Assembly: GCF_017874595.1 (NCBI RefSeq)
Contig: NZ_JAGILA010000006.1
Coordinates: forward strand, 310,001-374,000
Direction of reading: 5' to 3'
Source: Sinorhizobium kostiense
Lineage (GTDB): Bacteria > Pseudomonadota > Alphaproteobacteria > Rhizobiales > Rhizobiaceae
Length of the DNA stretch: 64,000 nucleotides
Part shown: positions 20,118-29,709 of the stretch, in pieces
How positions within the stretch are numbered: the stretch's first letter is position 1
Layout of the letters: each line of letters starts with the position of its first letter
The notes under the pieces: model-generated
What the model was told of the DNA's origin: nothing
The model's database searches: none
The model's input: only the letters and a program-made list of their open reading frames with translations
Program-made: the position numbers and the translations under genes

Positions 20118-21383
20118 TCAGGCGTTCATAGAATCGAAGAAATCGCCGTTATTCTTGGTCTGCTTGAGCTTGTCGATCAGGAACTCGATAGCATCAGTGG
20201 TGCCCATCGGCGCGAGAATACGGCGCAGCACGAAGATCTTCTGCAGTTCCTGGCGCGGAACGAGCAGGTCCTCCTTGCGCGTTCCCGACTTCAGAATGTC
20301 CATCGCCGGGAAGATGCGCTTGTCGGCAACCTTACGGTCGAGGACGATTTCGGAGTTGCCGGTGCCCTTGAATTCTTCGAAGATGACTTCATCCATGCGG
20401 CTGCCGGTATCGATCAGCGCCGTGGCGATGATCGTCAACGAACCGCCTTCCTCGATGTTGCGCGCCGCACCGAAGAAACGCTTCGGCCGCTGCAGAGCAT
20501 TCGCGTCGACACCGCCGGTCAGAACCTTGCCGGAAGAGGGCACGACAGTGTTGTAGGCGCGACCGAGACGGGTAATCGAGTCGAGCAGGATGACGACATC
20601 GCGCCCATGCTCGACCAGCCGCTTGGCTTTCTCGATCACCATTTCGGCCACCTGGACGTGGCGCGTTGCCGGCTCGTCGAAAGTCGAGGACACCACCTCG
20701 CCCTTCACCGAGCGCTGCATGTCGGTCACTTCCTCCGGCCGCTCGTCGATCAGGAGCACGATCAGATAGCATTCCGGGTGATTGGCGGTGATCGAATGTG
20801 CGATGTTCTGCAACAGCACCGTCTTGCCGGTACGTGGCGGCGCCACGATCAGGCCGCGCTGGCCCTTGCCGAGCGGCGCCACCAGATCGATGACGCGGGC
20901 GGAAAGGTCCTTCGACGTCGGGACGTCGAGCTCCATCTTGAACCGTTCGTTCGGGTAAAGCGGTGTCAGGTTGTCGAAGTGAACCTTATGACGGATCTTC
21001 TCCGGGTCGTCGAAGTTGATCGTATTGACCTTGAGAAGCGCAAAGTAACGTTCGCCTTCCTTCGGGCCGCGGATCGGTCCTTCCACGGTATCGCCGGTCT
21101 TCAGCGAGAAGCGGCGGATCTGCGAGGGCGATATATAGATATCGTCCGGACCCGGTAGATAGTTTGCGTTCGCCGAGCGCAGGAAGCCAAACCCGTCCTG
21201 AAGGACTTCGACGACGCCTTCGCCGATGATCTCGATCTCCTGTGTCGCCAGCATCTTGAGAATCGCAAACATCAGCTCCTGCTTGCGCATGCTGCTGGCA
21301 TTTTCCACCTCAAGCTCTTCCGCAAAAGCGAGGAGATCGGTCGGCGTCTTGTTCTTGAGGTCTTGAAGCTTCATTTCAGCCAT
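20118..21383 (-). CDS. rho: Transcription termination factor Rho
   Basis: 421 residues, the usual Rho length. The N-terminal Rho domain ([20 protein letters not shown]) and RNA-binding cold-shock-like domain ([20 protein letters not shown]) precede the hexameric ATPase with Walker A APPRTGKT and [15 protein letters not shown]. The frame is open 51 codons further upstream, but those residues are not Rho-like and a parS-like site lies there, so I start at 21383. The gene follows hemE-hemJ on the same strand. Confidence 0.97.
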   Translation of the reverse strand: MAEMKLQDLKNKTPTDLLAFAEELEVENASSMRKQELMFAILKMLATQEIEIIGEGVVEVLQDGFGFLRSANANYLPGPDDIYISPSQIRRFSLKTGDTVEGPIRGPKEGERYFALLKVNTINFDDPEKIRHKVHFDNLTPLYPNERFKMELDVPTSKDLSARVIDLVAPLGKGQRGLIVAPPRTGKTVLLQNIAHSITANHPECYLIVLLIDERPEEVTDMQRSVKGEVVSSTFDEPATRHVQVAEMVIEKAKRLVEHGRDVVILLDSITRLGRAYNTVVPSSGKVLTGGVDANALQRPKRFFGAARNIEEGGSLTIIATALIDTGSRMDEVIFEEFKGTGNSEIVLDRKVADKRIFPAMDILKSGTRKEDLLVPRQELQKIFVLRRILAPMGTTDAIEFLIDKLKQTKNNGDFFDSMNA

Positions 21384-21501
21384 GAAGAGTCCATGTTCTA
21401 TAGGGGGAAGCAGGTGGCGTGATTTTGGTAACGGAGCTGCGAGGGGAAGGGGGCAGGCTCTAAACTTCGTCACAGGCCATGGAGGAGATGCGCGAAAATA
21501 G

Positions 21502-21517
21502 CGATTCACGTGAAACG
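21502..21517. promoter_or_regulatory. parS-like site 4 (upstream of rho)
   Basis: CGATTCACGTGAAACG keeps 14 of 16 consensus positions (the outer end base and one core base differ). It lies about 120 bases upstream of the rho start, between hemJ and rho. Confidence 0.85.
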
Positions 21518-21573
21518 CCGCAAGGGGGCGCCGCAAATTAGCGACAACTATCGCAGCTGCGAATCGATTGAAT

Positions 21574-22116
21574 TCAAAATGGTTTCACGACGACGAGGAT
21601 GACCACGAGGATCATCAATAGGGTCGGTGCCTCGTTCATCAGCCTCCAATAGCGGGCATCACGGCGATTCTCGTCCCGGCTGAAGCACTCGACGGCGCGG
21701 CTGAAATGCGCATGGATGAGCGTCAACAGTACGACCGCCACTATCTTGGCATGCAGCCAGCCACCGCGGAATCCGTACAAATCCCACGCGAGATAGAGCC
21801 CGAGACCCCAGGTAATCTTCATTGCCGGATTCATGATGACCTTCAGCAGTCTCTGCTCCATCATCTTGAATGTCTCCGACTGTACCGAACCGGGCTCGGC
21901 ATCGGTGTGATAGATGAAGAGCCGCGGCATATAGAGCAGCCCCGCCATCCAAGATATCACGGCGACGATGTGGAGCGCCTTGATCCAGAGATAGAGATCG
22001 TCCGGCTGCCAGACGAAGAGCCCCGCAAGCAGGGCCGCAAACACGCAGAGTGCCACGATCGCGCGCAGCCGCGCCCGTTTTCCTGGCCCGTGGTCTGTCT
22101 GCCGTTCTCGCCTCAT
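21574..22116 (-). CDS. hemJ: Protoporphyrinogen IX oxidase HemJ
   Basis: 180 residues, with about four membrane helices after a basic N-terminal tail. It carries the HemJ (UPF0093) signature [20 protein letters not shown] with the conserved heme-ligand histidine, then PRLFIYH and [18 protein letters not shown]. It oxidises protoporphyrinogen IX, the penultimate step of heme synthesis. The start overlaps the hemE stop by 4 bases (ATGA), so the two heme genes are coupled. Confidence 0.93.
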   Translation of the reverse strand: MRRERQTDHGPGKRARLRAIVALCVFAALLAGLFVWQPDDLYLWIKALHIVAVISWMAGLLYMPRLFIYHTDAEPGSVQSETFKMMEQRLLKVIMNPAMKITWGLGLYLAWDLYGFRGGWLHAKIVAVVLLTLIHAHFSRAVECFSRDENRRDARYWRLMNEAPTLLMILVVILVVVKPF

Positions 22117-23144
22117 CGATACCCGCGCACCCGCGATACCAGGGCGGCGACGTTTGCCGGATCCGCGTCCGGTGTAATGCCGTGTCCGAGGTTGAAGATC
22201 AGCGGCCCGTTGCCGAGCGCGTCGAGAATCCGGTCGACCCCACTCTCCATCGCCTGCCCGGCGGCCACGACCCGCATCGGGTCCAGATTGCCCTGGACAG
22301 GACCGTCCTTCTGTAGCTCCGCGGCGAAGGAGAGCGGCACCGTCCAGTCGAGGCCGATCGCGTCCGCTCCCGTGGCCTGCCGATAGGTCTTGAGCAGCGT
22401 ACCGGCGCCCTTGGCGAACGCGATGATCCTGGCGGACGGGCGCCTGGCTCGAACGGACGCGATGATCCGTCGCACCGGTTCGGCGGCAAAACGGGCAAAC
22501 TCGTCTTCACCCAAAACGCCGGCCCAGGAATCAAAGATCTGCACGGCGTCGGCACCGGCGTCGAGCTGCGCGACCAGATAATCGGCAGAAACATCTGCCA
22601 GAAACCCCAAGAGCCGATCGAAAGCTTGCGGATGGCGATAAGCAAAGAGCCGGGCAGGTGCCTGGTCGGGGGTGCCATGTCCGGCAATCATATAGGTCGC
22701 TACCGTCCAGGGGGCGCCGCAGAAGCCAAGCAGGGTCGTTTCCCCCGGCAGTTCACGACGGAGCCGCGTCACGGTTTCGAAAACAGGGGCGAGGTGCCGG
22801 GAAACGCCACCGGCATCAAGACCCTTGATGCCATCCTCATCGATCGGGTCCATCCGGGGTCCATGCCCTTCCTCGAAGCGCACATTTCGATGAAGCGCAT
22901 CGGGAATGACGAGAATATCGGAAAACAGGATCGCTGCGTCGAACGCATATCGCCGGATCGGTTGCAGCGTCACCTCGACGGCAAGCTCAGGCGTATAGCA
23001 GAGGTCGAGGAAGCTTCCAGCCACCGCCCGCGTCTGTCGGTATTCAGGAAGATAGCGCCCGGCCTGGCGCATCAGCCAGATCGGGGGAGGCGTGAGGCAT
23101 TTCCCGTTCAACACCTCCATGACTTTCCGACGTGTCTCGTCCAC
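22113..23144 (-). CDS. hemE: Uroporphyrinogen decarboxylase
   Basis: 343 residues with the family N-terminal signature [17 protein letters not shown], and FAKGAGTLL and [10 protein letters not shown] further on. It decarboxylates uroporphyrinogen III to coproporphyrinogen III. No ATG lies at the expected place. I favour GTG at 23144 because GGGGAAG stands six bases before it; TTG at 23159 would add five residues. The gene flanks oriC in Caulobacter and Sinorhizobium, and here it flanks a DnaA-box cluster. Confidence 0.95.
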   Translation of the reverse strand: MDETRRKVMEVLNGKCLTPPPIWLMRQAGRYLPEYRQTRAVAGSFLDLCYTPELAVEVTLQPIRRYAFDAAILFSDILVIPDALHRNVRFEEGHGPRMDPIDEDGIKGLDAGGVSRHLAPVFETVTRLRRELPGETTLLGFCGAPWTVATYMIAGHGTPDQAPARLFAYRHPQAFDRLLGFLADVSADYLVAQLDAGADAVQIFDSWAGVLGEDEFARFAAEPVRRIIASVRARRPSARIIAFAKGAGTLLKTYRQATGADAIGLDWTVPLSFAAELQKDGPVQGNLDPMRVVAAGQAMESGVDRILDALGNGPLIFNLGHGITPDADPANVAALVSRVRGYR

Positions 23145-23159
23145 CGCGAGCTTCCCCAA

Positions 23160-23550
23160 TCTAAAAACAATCTCATTTCTAATTGTTTCTATTTCTTAGA
23201 GTCGGTGGCTATCAAGGATTAAAATCAGTCCTCAGTTCGTCCAAACTGGCGGGATGTCTCCGGCGCGCCCGGGAAAATCATCGGACGGTTCAGCAAAGCT
23301 ATTGGGAAAGTCCGGAATGCCGAGGCAAGTCAACGGCTTGCGCTGTTCGCGAGCGGGTCTCTTCCTGTGGACAAGGAGTCGATCCGCGTGACAAATTGTC
23401 GTCGGCTTGAGTCTTGTCCACAGCGCCGGACGGGTCATTTTCGCCTGGGCGGCACTTGTGAACAACTAGGCGCTTTTCCACTTGCCTGATCGCCGCTTGC
23501 GTCCTTAGCTGTCTTCAGTCCCGGCCTATCAACAGCCCCCGGAGAATTGC
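23160..23550. other. Putative chromosomal replication origin (oriC)
   Basis: The 390-base region between hemE and the PPDK-regulator gene has no convincing coding frame. It contains an AT-rich segment (about 23160-23230), four DnaA-box-like nonamers (23366-23482) and three GAGTC (GANTC, CcrM-type) sites at 23199, 23376 and 23409. In Caulobacter and in S. meliloti the origin lies beside hemE, the same context. Five parS-type sites lie within 7.3 kb of it. No replication initiation is shown by sequence alone. Confidence 0.85.
23366..23482. promoter_or_regulatory. Cluster of four DnaA-box-like nonamers
   Basis: TTGTCCACA is on the minus strand at 23366-23374 and on the plus strand at 23414-23422, each one mismatch from TTATCCACA. 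TTGTTCACA is on the minus strand at 23457-23465, and TTTTCCACT on the plus strand at 23474-23482. GAGTC sites directly adjoin the first two, placing possible methylation next to initiator binding. Confidence 0.8.
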
Positions 23551-24372
23551 GTGGAGAATCGCAAAAACTACTTCCACCTGCACCTTGTCTCCGATTCGAC
23601 CGGCGAAACGCTGATTGCCGCCGGCCGCGCCGCGGCTGCGCAGTTCCAGTCCTCGCATGCGCTGGAACATGTCTATCCGCTGATCCGCAACAGGAAGCAG
23701 TTGATGCAGGTCCTGGAGGCGATCGATGGCGCGCCCGGCATCGTGCTCTACACGATCGTCGACCGTGAGCTTGCTGGCCTGATCGATCAGAGGTGCCGCG
23801 AGATCGGCGTACCCTGCGTCTCGGTACTCGACCCTATCATCGAACTGTTCCAGTCCTATCTCGGTTCGCCATCGCGCCGCCGCTCGGGTGCCCAGCACGT
23901 GATGGACGCGGACTATTTCGCCCGCATCGAAGCGCTGAACTTCACCATGGATCACGACGATGGCCAGATGCCGGCCGATTTCAACGAGGCGGACGTCGTT
24001 CTTGTGGGTGTCAGTCGAACCTCGAAGACGCCGACGAGCATCTATCTCGCCAATCGCGGTATCAAGACCGCCAATATTCCGATCGTGCCCGGTGTGCCGC
24101 TGCCGGGAGCCTTGCTCCAGGCGACGAGGCCGCTGATCGTCGGTCTCATTGCCAGCGCGGACCGGTTGTCGCAGGTCCGGCAACATCGCGTGCTCGGAAC
24201 CACCCATGGCTTCCACGGCGAGGATTACACGGACAGGGCAGCGATCGCCGAAGAGCTGAAATATGCCCGTGCGCTTTGCGCGCGCAACAATTGGCCACTC
24301 ATCGATGTCACGCGCCGCTCGATTGAAGAAACCGCAGCGGCGATCGTTGCCCTTCGGCCGCGGCTCAGATAA
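23551..24372 (+). CDS. Putative pyruvate, phosphate dikinase/PEP synthase regulatory protein (DUF299 kinase-phosphorylase)
   Basis: 273 residues of the DUF299 family: [20 protein letters not shown] at the N-terminus and the P-loop-like [18 protein letters not shown] at about residues 152-169. Family members reversibly phosphorylate PPDK or PEP synthase, a bifunctional ADP-dependent kinase and phosphorylase controlling the pyruvate/PEP branch. The start is GTG at 23551 with CGGAGA seven bases upstream. In many alphaproteobacteria this gene flanks oriC opposite hemE, as here. A small hairpin (24381-24396) follows the stop. Confidence 0.93.
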   Translation: MENRKNYFHLHLVSDSTGETLIAAGRAAAAQFQSSHALEHVYPLIRNRKQLMQVLEAIDGAPGIVLYTIVDRELAGLIDQRCREIGVPCVSVLDPIIELFQSYLGSPSRRRSGAQHVMDADYFARIEALNFTMDHDDGQMPADFNEADVVLVGVSRTSKTPTSIYLANRGIKTANIPIVPGVPLPGALLQATRPLIVGLIASADRLSQVRQHRVLGTTHGFHGEDYTDRAAIAEELKYARALCARNNWPLIDVTRRSIEETAAAIVALRPRLR

Positions 24373-24488
24373 GCCGGAACCGGCCGTGAACGGCCGCCTC
24401 CTTTGGCGGCGTCGAGAGAAGCGGTGCCGTGATGATTGGCGAGAGTCGATCATGCGATGAGCGCACTTTTGCAATGCGGGACTACGAT

Positions 24489-25088
24489 ATGACAGCCTTG
24501 CTTGTGCTGGCCTCGGCCAGTCCGTTCCGCCGGGCCCTCCTCGAAAATGCAGGGCTCGTCTTCGAGGCGCATGCGGCCCAGGTGGACGAGCGTGCCTTGG
24601 AAGAGCCGCTCGAGGCAGCGGGTGCCTCGCCCGTCGATGTCGCCCTTGTGCTAGCCGAGGCAAAGGCGCGCGATGTCGCCCGCCATTTCGGGGGCGCATT
24701 GGTGATCGGCAGCGATCAGACGATGTCGCTCGGGCAACGCGTTTATCACAAGCCGAAGGACATGGCGGAAGCCGCCGAGCATCTCCTCTCGCTCTCCGGC
24801 AAGACGCATCGCCTGAACAGCGCGATCGTTCTCGTCCGCGATGGCGATGTTCTCTGGCGGCATGTCACCACCGCTCACATGACGGTCAGGCCCTTGAGTC
24901 CGGATTTCGTCGCGCGGCATTTGGAAAGTGTGGGCGAAAAGGCGCTTGCGAGCGTCGGCGCCTACCAGCTCGAGGGGCAAGGTATCCAGCTCTTCGAACG
25001 GATAGAAGGCGACTATTTCACCATTCTCGGCCTTCCTATGCTGCCGCTTCTCTCCAAGCTCCGCGAACTGGGATCCATCGATGCGTGA
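24489..25088 (+). CDS. maf: Maf-family nucleoside triphosphate pyrophosphatase
   Basis: 199 residues with the Maf N-terminal signature [19 protein letters not shown], then [11 protein letters not shown] and [22 protein letters not shown]. Such proteins hydrolyse non-canonical or pyrimidine NTPs. I start at [11 protein letters not shown] (24489); an in-frame ATG at 24474 is a weaker alternative. The 3' end overlaps the aroE start by 8 bases, and the shared region carries a parS-like site. It is part of the rightward series maf-aroE-coaE. Confidence 0.9.
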   Translation: MTALLVLASASPFRRALLENAGLVFEAHAAQVDERALEEPLEAAGASPVDVALVLAEAKARDVARHFGGALVIGSDQTMSLGQRVYHKPKDMAEAAEHLLSLSGKTHRLNSAIVLVRDGDVLWRHVTTAHMTVRPLSPDFVARHLESVGEKALASVGAYQLEGQGIQLFERIEGDYFTILGLPMLPLLSKLRELGSIDA

Positions 25089-25941
25089 TTCACGTGAAAC
25101 ATTTGTTAACCATGCCTTCGTCACCGGCTATCCGATCAAGCATTCGCGCTCCCCGCTGATTCATGGTTACTGGCTGAGGAAATTCGGGCTCGAGGGCAGC
25201 TACAAAGCACACGAGGTCAAGCCCGAGGACTTCCCAGCCTTCATGAATGCGCTCAGGGACGGAAGTGCCGGCTTCTGTGGTGGCAACGTCACCATTCCGC
25301 ATAAGGAGGCGGCGTTCCGGCTCGCCGACCGGCTTGACGAACACGCCGCCGAGCTCGGTGCGGCCAATACGCTGTGGCTCGAGGAGGGGGAAATCCGCGC
25401 TACCAATACCGATGGTCTCGGCTTCGTCGCCAATCTCGACGAACGCGCCCTCGGCTGGGATCGGATCTCGACCGCCGTTGTCCTAGGGGCCGGTGGAGCC
25501 AGCCGCGCTGTCATCCAGGCGGTGCGCGACCGGGGAATAAAGACGATCCATGTGGTGAACCGCACCGAGATGCGGGCGCGGGAACTCGCCGACCGCTTCG
25601 GCGCCGCCGTCCGTCCGCACCCGATGGCGGCGCTCTCCGAAGTCATGGCCGGGGCCGGACTGTTCGTGAACACCACTTCGCTCGGCATGGACGGAGAGCC
25701 GGCGCCGCAGATCGATTTCTCCCCGCTATCCGGGGAGGCCGTCGTCACGGACATCGTATATGTCCCGCTCAAGACTCCGCTTTTGCGGCAAGCGGAGGAG
25801 CAGGGCTTCCGCATCGTCGACGGGCTTGGCATGCTGTTGCACCAGGCCGTGCCAGGATTCGAAAAATGGTTCGGTCGGCGGCCGCTCGTTGACGAGCAGC
25901 TCCGGCAGATCATCATTAACGATATGGATGCGCACGCATGA
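25081..25941 (+). CDS. aroE: Shikimate 5-dehydrogenase
   Basis: 286 residues. The substrate-binding motif [15 protein letters not shown] is at about 17-31, [11 protein letters not shown] with catalytic Lys75 follows, and NTDGLGF and the NADP-binding GAGGASRAV lie further on. It reduces 3-dehydroshikimate to shikimate. Codons 3-7 (D-S-R-E-T) are written by a parS-like sequence. It overlaps maf at its start and coaE at its end (ATGA), so translation of the three genes is probably coupled. Confidence 0.96.
   Translation: MRDSRETFVNHAFVTGYPIKHSRSPLIHGYWLRKFGLEGSYKAHEVKPEDFPAFMNALRDGSAGFCGGNVTIPHKEAAFRLADRLDEHAAELGAANTLWLEEGEIRATNTDGLGFVANLDERALGWDRISTAVVLGAGGASRAVIQAVRDRGIKTIHVVNRTEMRARELADRFGAAVRPHPMAALSEVMAGAGLFVNTTSLGMDGEPAPQIDFSPLSGEAVVTDIVYVPLKTPLLRQAEEQGFRIVDGLGMLLHQAVPGFEKWFGRRPLVDEQLRQIIINDMDAHA
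25086..25101. promoter_or_regulatory. parS-like site 5 (maf/aroE overlap)
   Basis: TGATTCACGTGAAACA has one core mismatch to parS. It starts at the maf stop codon and is translated in aroE. It is the only parS-type site found to the right of the putative oriC. Confidence 0.85.
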
Positions 25942-26522
25942 TCATCGTTGGCCTTACCGGCTCGATCGGCATGGGAAAGTCGACCACGGCCAAGATGTTC
26001 CGGGATCTTGGCGTGCCGGTGAACGATGCCGATGAGGTCGTGCACGACCTCTATCGCGGCGAAGCGGTTCCTCGGGTCGAAGCCGCTTTCCCGGGGGTCG
26101 TCAAGGATGGCGCCATCGACCGAGCCGAGCTTTCGCGGCAGCTTGTCGCCGCACCCGATCGGCTCGGAGAATTGGAGCAGATCGTCCATCCGCTCGTGCG
26201 TAAGCGCGAGCGGGAGTTCCTCGCCAAGCATCGCGCGGCCGGCGCGCCTTTCGTGCTCCTGGACATTCCGCTGCTATTCGAAACCAAGGCGGAGGCGCGG
26301 GTCGACCGGGTGGTCGTCGTCACATGCGATCCCGAGATCCAACGGGAACGGGTCCTGAGACGGCCGGGCATGACGGAAGAGAAATTCGCAATGATCCTCG
26401 CCCGCCAGGTCCCCGACAGCGAAAAACGTGCCCGCGCGGATTATCTGATCGATACGAGCGACAGTTTCGACGTCACCCGCGAGCAGGTACGCGCCGTCGT
26501 CGATCGCCTTCGGGCGGGGTAG
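25938..26522 (+). CDS. coaE: Dephospho-CoA kinase
   Basis: 194 residues with the P-loop [17 protein letters not shown] at residues 5-21, the substrate-contact segment [12 protein letters not shown] and the lid region with [13 protein letters not shown]. It phosphorylates dephospho-CoA in the last step of CoA synthesis. The ATG overlaps the aroE stop. It is the third gene of maf-aroE-coaE; dnaQ follows after a 235-base gap. Confidence 0.96.
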   Translation: MIIVGLTGSIGMGKSTTAKMFRDLGVPVNDADEVVHDLYRGEAVPRVEAAFPGVVKDGAIDRAELSRQLVAAPDRLGELEQIVHPLVRKREREFLAKHRAAGAPFVLLDIPLLFETKAEARVDRVVVVTCDPEIQRERVLRRPGMTEEKFAMILARQVPDSEKRARADYLIDTSDSFDVTREQVRAVVDRLRAG

Positions 26523-26605
26523 CGCGGTAGCGGGGCTCTCCTGGGTTTCACCGGATTGGCGTCTGGGGCACCGAAGGACAGCGCCGCGCCGGAGCGCCAT
26601 CGCAG

Positions 26606-26646
26606 GCCCCTCTCCTCCTGTCACCTTGGGGAGGGTTGGGGAGGGT
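26606..26646. repeat. Short C/G-run inverted element between coaE and dnaQ
   Basis: CCCCTCTCC and the GGGGAGGGTTGGGGAGGG tract can pair around a short loop. It resembles the arms of the element at 9074-9215 and may be a remnant or the coaE 3' structure. Confidence 0.4.
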
Positions 26647-26757
26647 CTTTCGGGGCGGTTGGAAAGCTACTCGCCCACTTCAATCGAGCGCCGAATCCCA
26701 TTAAGACAGATCGCGCTTCGCATTGATTCGCATCGAGCCGATCTCCAGGAACCCCGC

Positions 26758-27453
26758 ATGCGTGAAATCATCTTCGATACCGAAACGACCGGCCTCGACA
26801 ATCGCGAGGACCGGGTCATCGAGATCGGTGGCGTGGAGCTCGAGAATCAGTTTCCTACGGGACGGACGATCCACATCTATCTCAATCCGGGCGACCGTAA
26901 GGTCCATCCGGACGCGCTGGCCGTCCACGGCATCACCGACGATTTCCTGAGGGACAAGCCGTCCTTTGCCGACGTTGTCGAGGAGGTCCTCGCGTTTTTC
27001 GGCGATGCCCGCTGGGTCGCGCACAACGCCACATTCGACATGGGCTTCATCAATGCCGAATTCGAGCGGCTGGGATTGCCGCCGATCGCCGCCGATCGGG
27101 TGACCGACACATTGGCGCTCGCCCGGCGCAAGCACCCGATGGGCCCCAATTCGCTCGATGCCCTCTGCCGCCGCTATGGTATCGACAATTCCCACCGCGC
27201 CAAGCACGGGGCGCTTCTCGACTCCGAGCTTCTCGCCGAAGTCTATATCGAAATGATCGGCGGCCGGCAGGCGGCCCTCGGCCTCGTCACCAGTCACATG
27301 GGCGGGCTCGCGGCCGATGCCGATGATGCCCCGATCCTGGTGTTCAAGAGGGAGAGGCCGCTGCCGCCCCGCCTGACGGAAGCCGAGATTGCCGCTCATG
27401 CGGCGCTCGTTTCCAAGATCGGCGCCAAGGCCATCTGGACGAAGTATGGCTAG
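26758..27453 (+). CDS. dnaQ: DNA polymerase III epsilon subunit (3'-5' exonuclease)
   Basis: 231 residues with DEDDh exonuclease motifs: ExoI FDTETTG (residues 5-11), ExoII HNATFDMGF and ExoIII with catalytic His in HGALLDSELLAEVYIE. It proofreads for the replicative polymerase. The start at 26758 has AGGA upstream and matches the family N-terminus; the longer frame from 26626 crosses the repeat. Close to the putative origin, as usual for rhizobia. Confidence 0.95.
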   Translation: MREIIFDTETTGLDNREDRVIEIGGVELENQFPTGRTIHIYLNPGDRKVHPDALAVHGITDDFLRDKPSFADVVEEVLAFFGDARWVAHNATFDMGFINAEFERLGLPPIAADRVTDTLALARRKHPMGPNSLDALCRRYGIDNSHRAKHGALLDSELLAEVYIEMIGGRQAALGLVTSHMGGLAADADDAPILVFKRERPLPPRLTEAEIAAHAALVSKIGAKAIWTKYG

Positions 27454-27610
27454 CGCATCGCCCGAAATCGGAACCGATTATCGGAAAGCTCGATGCGCAG
27501 ATTCAAAGAGTTTCAGCGACCTTCGCAGGTCTCAAAAACGCGAGGCGCTGTAAGAGGGAGCGGAATTCAAGAGCCGACGACCCGCATGTAAGGCGCATCC
27601 TCACCCAAAC

Positions 27611-27640
27611 AAAAAGCCCGGCTGAGAAGCCGGGCTTTCG
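27611..27640. terminator. Bidirectional terminator between dnaQ and secB
   Basis: A stem AAAGCCCGGCT / AGCCGGGCTTT with a 4-base loop, with an A-run on the left and T-rich sequence on the right. It suits the convergent dnaQ and secB transcripts, especially secB, which reads into the A-run as U's. Confidence 0.88.
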
Positions 27641-27658
27641 TGACCGCTGACGATCGTA

Positions 27659-28156
27659 TCAGTTGGTCGTGTTGTTGGTGTTGGCGACCTGGGCGCGAAC
27701 CTTTTCTTCAGCCATGCGCTGCGCGAACATCTGCGCGAAATCGATCGGATCGATCATCAGCGGTGGGAAACCGCCATTGCGGGTCGCATCGGCCACGATC
27801 TGACGGGCGAAGGGGAACAGGAGCCGCGGGCACTCGATGAAGAGCAGCGGCAGCATGTGTTCCTGCGGGAAGCCGCTGACGCGGAATACGCCACCATAGG
27901 CCAGTTCGATGTTGAACAGCATCTTGTCGCCGTCCTTCGCCTGGGCATTCAGCGACAGCACGACGTCGAAGTCGTTCTCAGCCAGCGGATTGGCGTTGAC
28001 GTTGACATTGATGTTGATCGAAGGAGCGCGATCGCGGGCCTGCAGCGAACGCGGTGCGCCAGGGTTTTCGAAGGAGAGGTCCTTGACATACTGGGCCAGG
28101 ATATTGAGCGACGGGTTCTGCTGGGCGTCGCCGTTGGAAGCGGTATCAGTCGTCAT
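27659..28156 (-). CDS. secB: Protein-export chaperone SecB
   Basis: 165 residues with the SecB core: [20 protein letters not shown], then [27 protein letters not shown] and the [25 protein letters not shown] block. It keeps preproteins unfolded and passes them to SecA. The start at 28156 ([10 protein letters not shown]) has GAGGAAA upstream; 14 more codons are open but not family-like. It is monocistronic, with its own terminator. Confidence 0.97.
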   Translation of the reverse strand: MTTDTASNGDAQQNPSLNILAQYVKDLSFENPGAPRSLQARDRAPSININVNVNANPLAENDFDVVLSLNAQAKDGDKMLFNIELAYGGVFRVSGFPQEHMLPLLFIECPRLLFPFARQIVADATRNGGFPPLMIDPIDFAQMFAQRMAEEKVRAQVANTNNTTN

Positions 28157-28360
28157 AAGAGTTTCCTCGGACTTCGAATTGGTGAGGCCATCTAGCACTT
28201 CGTCCCCTGGCTTACAACCCTCGCCGCAGGGACTGGTTCCTCGGAAAGATTACCCACTTATCGACGCAATCGCCTCCGGTTCAGGAAATCGCTGAAAGCG
28301 CATCCCGCAGCTCCGCTGGCTTTGGCGCGAATGCCATGGAAGGAGATCCATCGGCCCCGA

Positions 28361-28855
28361 TCAGTGGGAAATCCGATTGGCCGGCGGACCGTTTTCGTCC
28401 TTCTCTTTCCGGGAGAATTCGTCCTCATCGAGATCGATCACCGAACCTTTTGACTGCTCGTTCCTCCTGCCGCTCGTATAAAAACCCGTGTCGGTCAGGA
28501 TGGTCATTCTCGTCCTCAGCGCGTCTGCCAGCAGGCGCCTCGCCGGAGGCAACAGGAGCAGGAGGCCGATGATGTCTGTGAGAAAGCCCGGAACGATGAG
28601 CAGGACCGCCGCGATGAAGATCAGCGCGCCGCCGATAACGTCCAGGCCCGGGTCGACGCCCGAGCGGGCCGCTTCCTGCACGCGGCGAAGCACGCCAAGG
28701 CCCTTGATACGCAAAAGGGCGACGCCGGCAACGGCGCTCAGCAGCACGAGCAGCAGCGTCAGGGCGACGCCGAGCGCGCGCCCGACGATGACGAAGCCGG
28801 CAATTTCCGCAAGCGGCAGGCCGAGGAGAACGAAGGGTGTGACAAGGGATCGCAT
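28361..28855 (-). CDS. fxsA: FxsA-family membrane protein
   Basis: 164 residues. Three to four hydrophobic helices (TPFVLLGLPLAEIAGFVIVG, LTLLLVLLSAVAGVALL, LIFIAAVLLIVPGFLTDI) are followed by PPARRLL and a charged cytosolic tail. The GFLTDIIGLLLLLPPAR segment is the FxsA hallmark. In E. coli FxsA relieves phage T7 exclusion by F plasmid; the native role is unknown. It is divergent from the Tim44-domain gene over about 130 bases. Confidence 0.88.
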   Translation of the reverse strand: MRSLVTPFVLLGLPLAEIAGFVIVGRALGVALTLLLVLLSAVAGVALLRIKGLGVLRRVQEAARSGVDPGLDVIGGALIFIAAVLLIVPGFLTDIIGLLLLLPPARRLLADALRTRMTILTDTGFYTSGRRNEQSKGSVIDLDEDEFSRKEKDENGPPANRISH

Positions 28856-28989
28856 CGAAGAAGCTCACAAGAAGAGAAGTGCAATTGCCATCGCGACGGT
28901 TTATGGGTGCGACATCGCCATTTGAATGGTTTATCCTTGCGGACTATATGGAACAGTAAGGCAAATTCTAACAGCGGTTCCGGGTGGAA

Positions 28990-29694
28990 ATGGGCTCTTT
29001 CGACTTCATCACGTTTTTTTTCCTGATCGCGGCGGTGGTCATCTTCCTGCAATTGCGCAGCGTCCTTGGCCGCAGGACAGGGAATGAACGGCCGCCTTTC
29101 GATCCCTACGCTCCGCGCGATGTCGCTCAACGCACCGAGGCGAGCGACAAGGGCAAGGTTGTTCAACTGCCGCGGCGCGAGAGTGCCGCGGAAGAGGAGT
29201 CCCGCCATGCGGCGATCGACTCCTTCGCCAAGCCCGGCACGTCGCTTAACGCTCAGCTTAGAAGCTTGAGCGACGCCGACCCCCAGTTCGAGCCTGCGGA
29301 GTTCGTCAACGGGGCCAAGATGGCCTATGAGATGATTGTGATGGCTTTCGCCGATGGCGACCGCAAGACGCTCAAAGGACTTCTTTCGCGCGAGGTCTAT
29401 GAGGGCTTCGAGGCCGCCATCGCCGAGCGCGAGGCCAGGGGAGAAGTGGTCAAGTCGACCTTTGTCGGCATCGAAAAGGCCGACATCATGCATGCGGAAT
29501 TGAAGGACAGCGAAGCAAACGTCACGGTCCGGATCATCAGTCAGCTCATTTCCGCCACCTATGACAAGCAGGGCAAGCTCGTTGACGGTGACGCCGATTC
29601 CGTGGCCGAAGTCAACGACCTCTGGACCTTCGCGCGTGACATCCGCTCCCGCGATCCGAACTGGAAGCTGATCGCCACCGAATCGGAAAATTGA
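28990..29694 (+). CDS. Tim44-domain membrane-anchored protein
   Basis: 234 residues: one N-terminal membrane helix (FDFITFFFLIAAVVIFLQL), a basic, low-complexity linker, then a Tim44-like domain from about residue 95 (FVNGAKMAYEMIVMAFADGD, then VNDLWTFARDIRSRDPNWKLIATES). Bacterial relatives are thought to act in membrane protein handling near the Sec/YidC system, but this is inferred. I start at ATG 28990; GTG two codons earlier is possible. mltA follows after 15 bases in what looks like one operon with smr and the XRE gene. Confidence 0.87.
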   Translation: MGSFDFITFFFLIAAVVIFLQLRSVLGRRTGNERPPFDPYAPRDVAQRTEASDKGKVVQLPRRESAAEEESRHAAIDSFAKPGTSLNAQLRSLSDADPQFEPAEFVNGAKMAYEMIVMAFADGDRKTLKGLLSREVYEGFEAAIAEREARGEVVKSTFVGIEKADIMHAELKDSEANVTVRIISQLISATYDKQGKLVDGDADSVAEVNDLWTFARDIRSRDPNWKLIATESEN

Positions 29695-29709
29695 CCGCGA
29701 GAGGCAATC

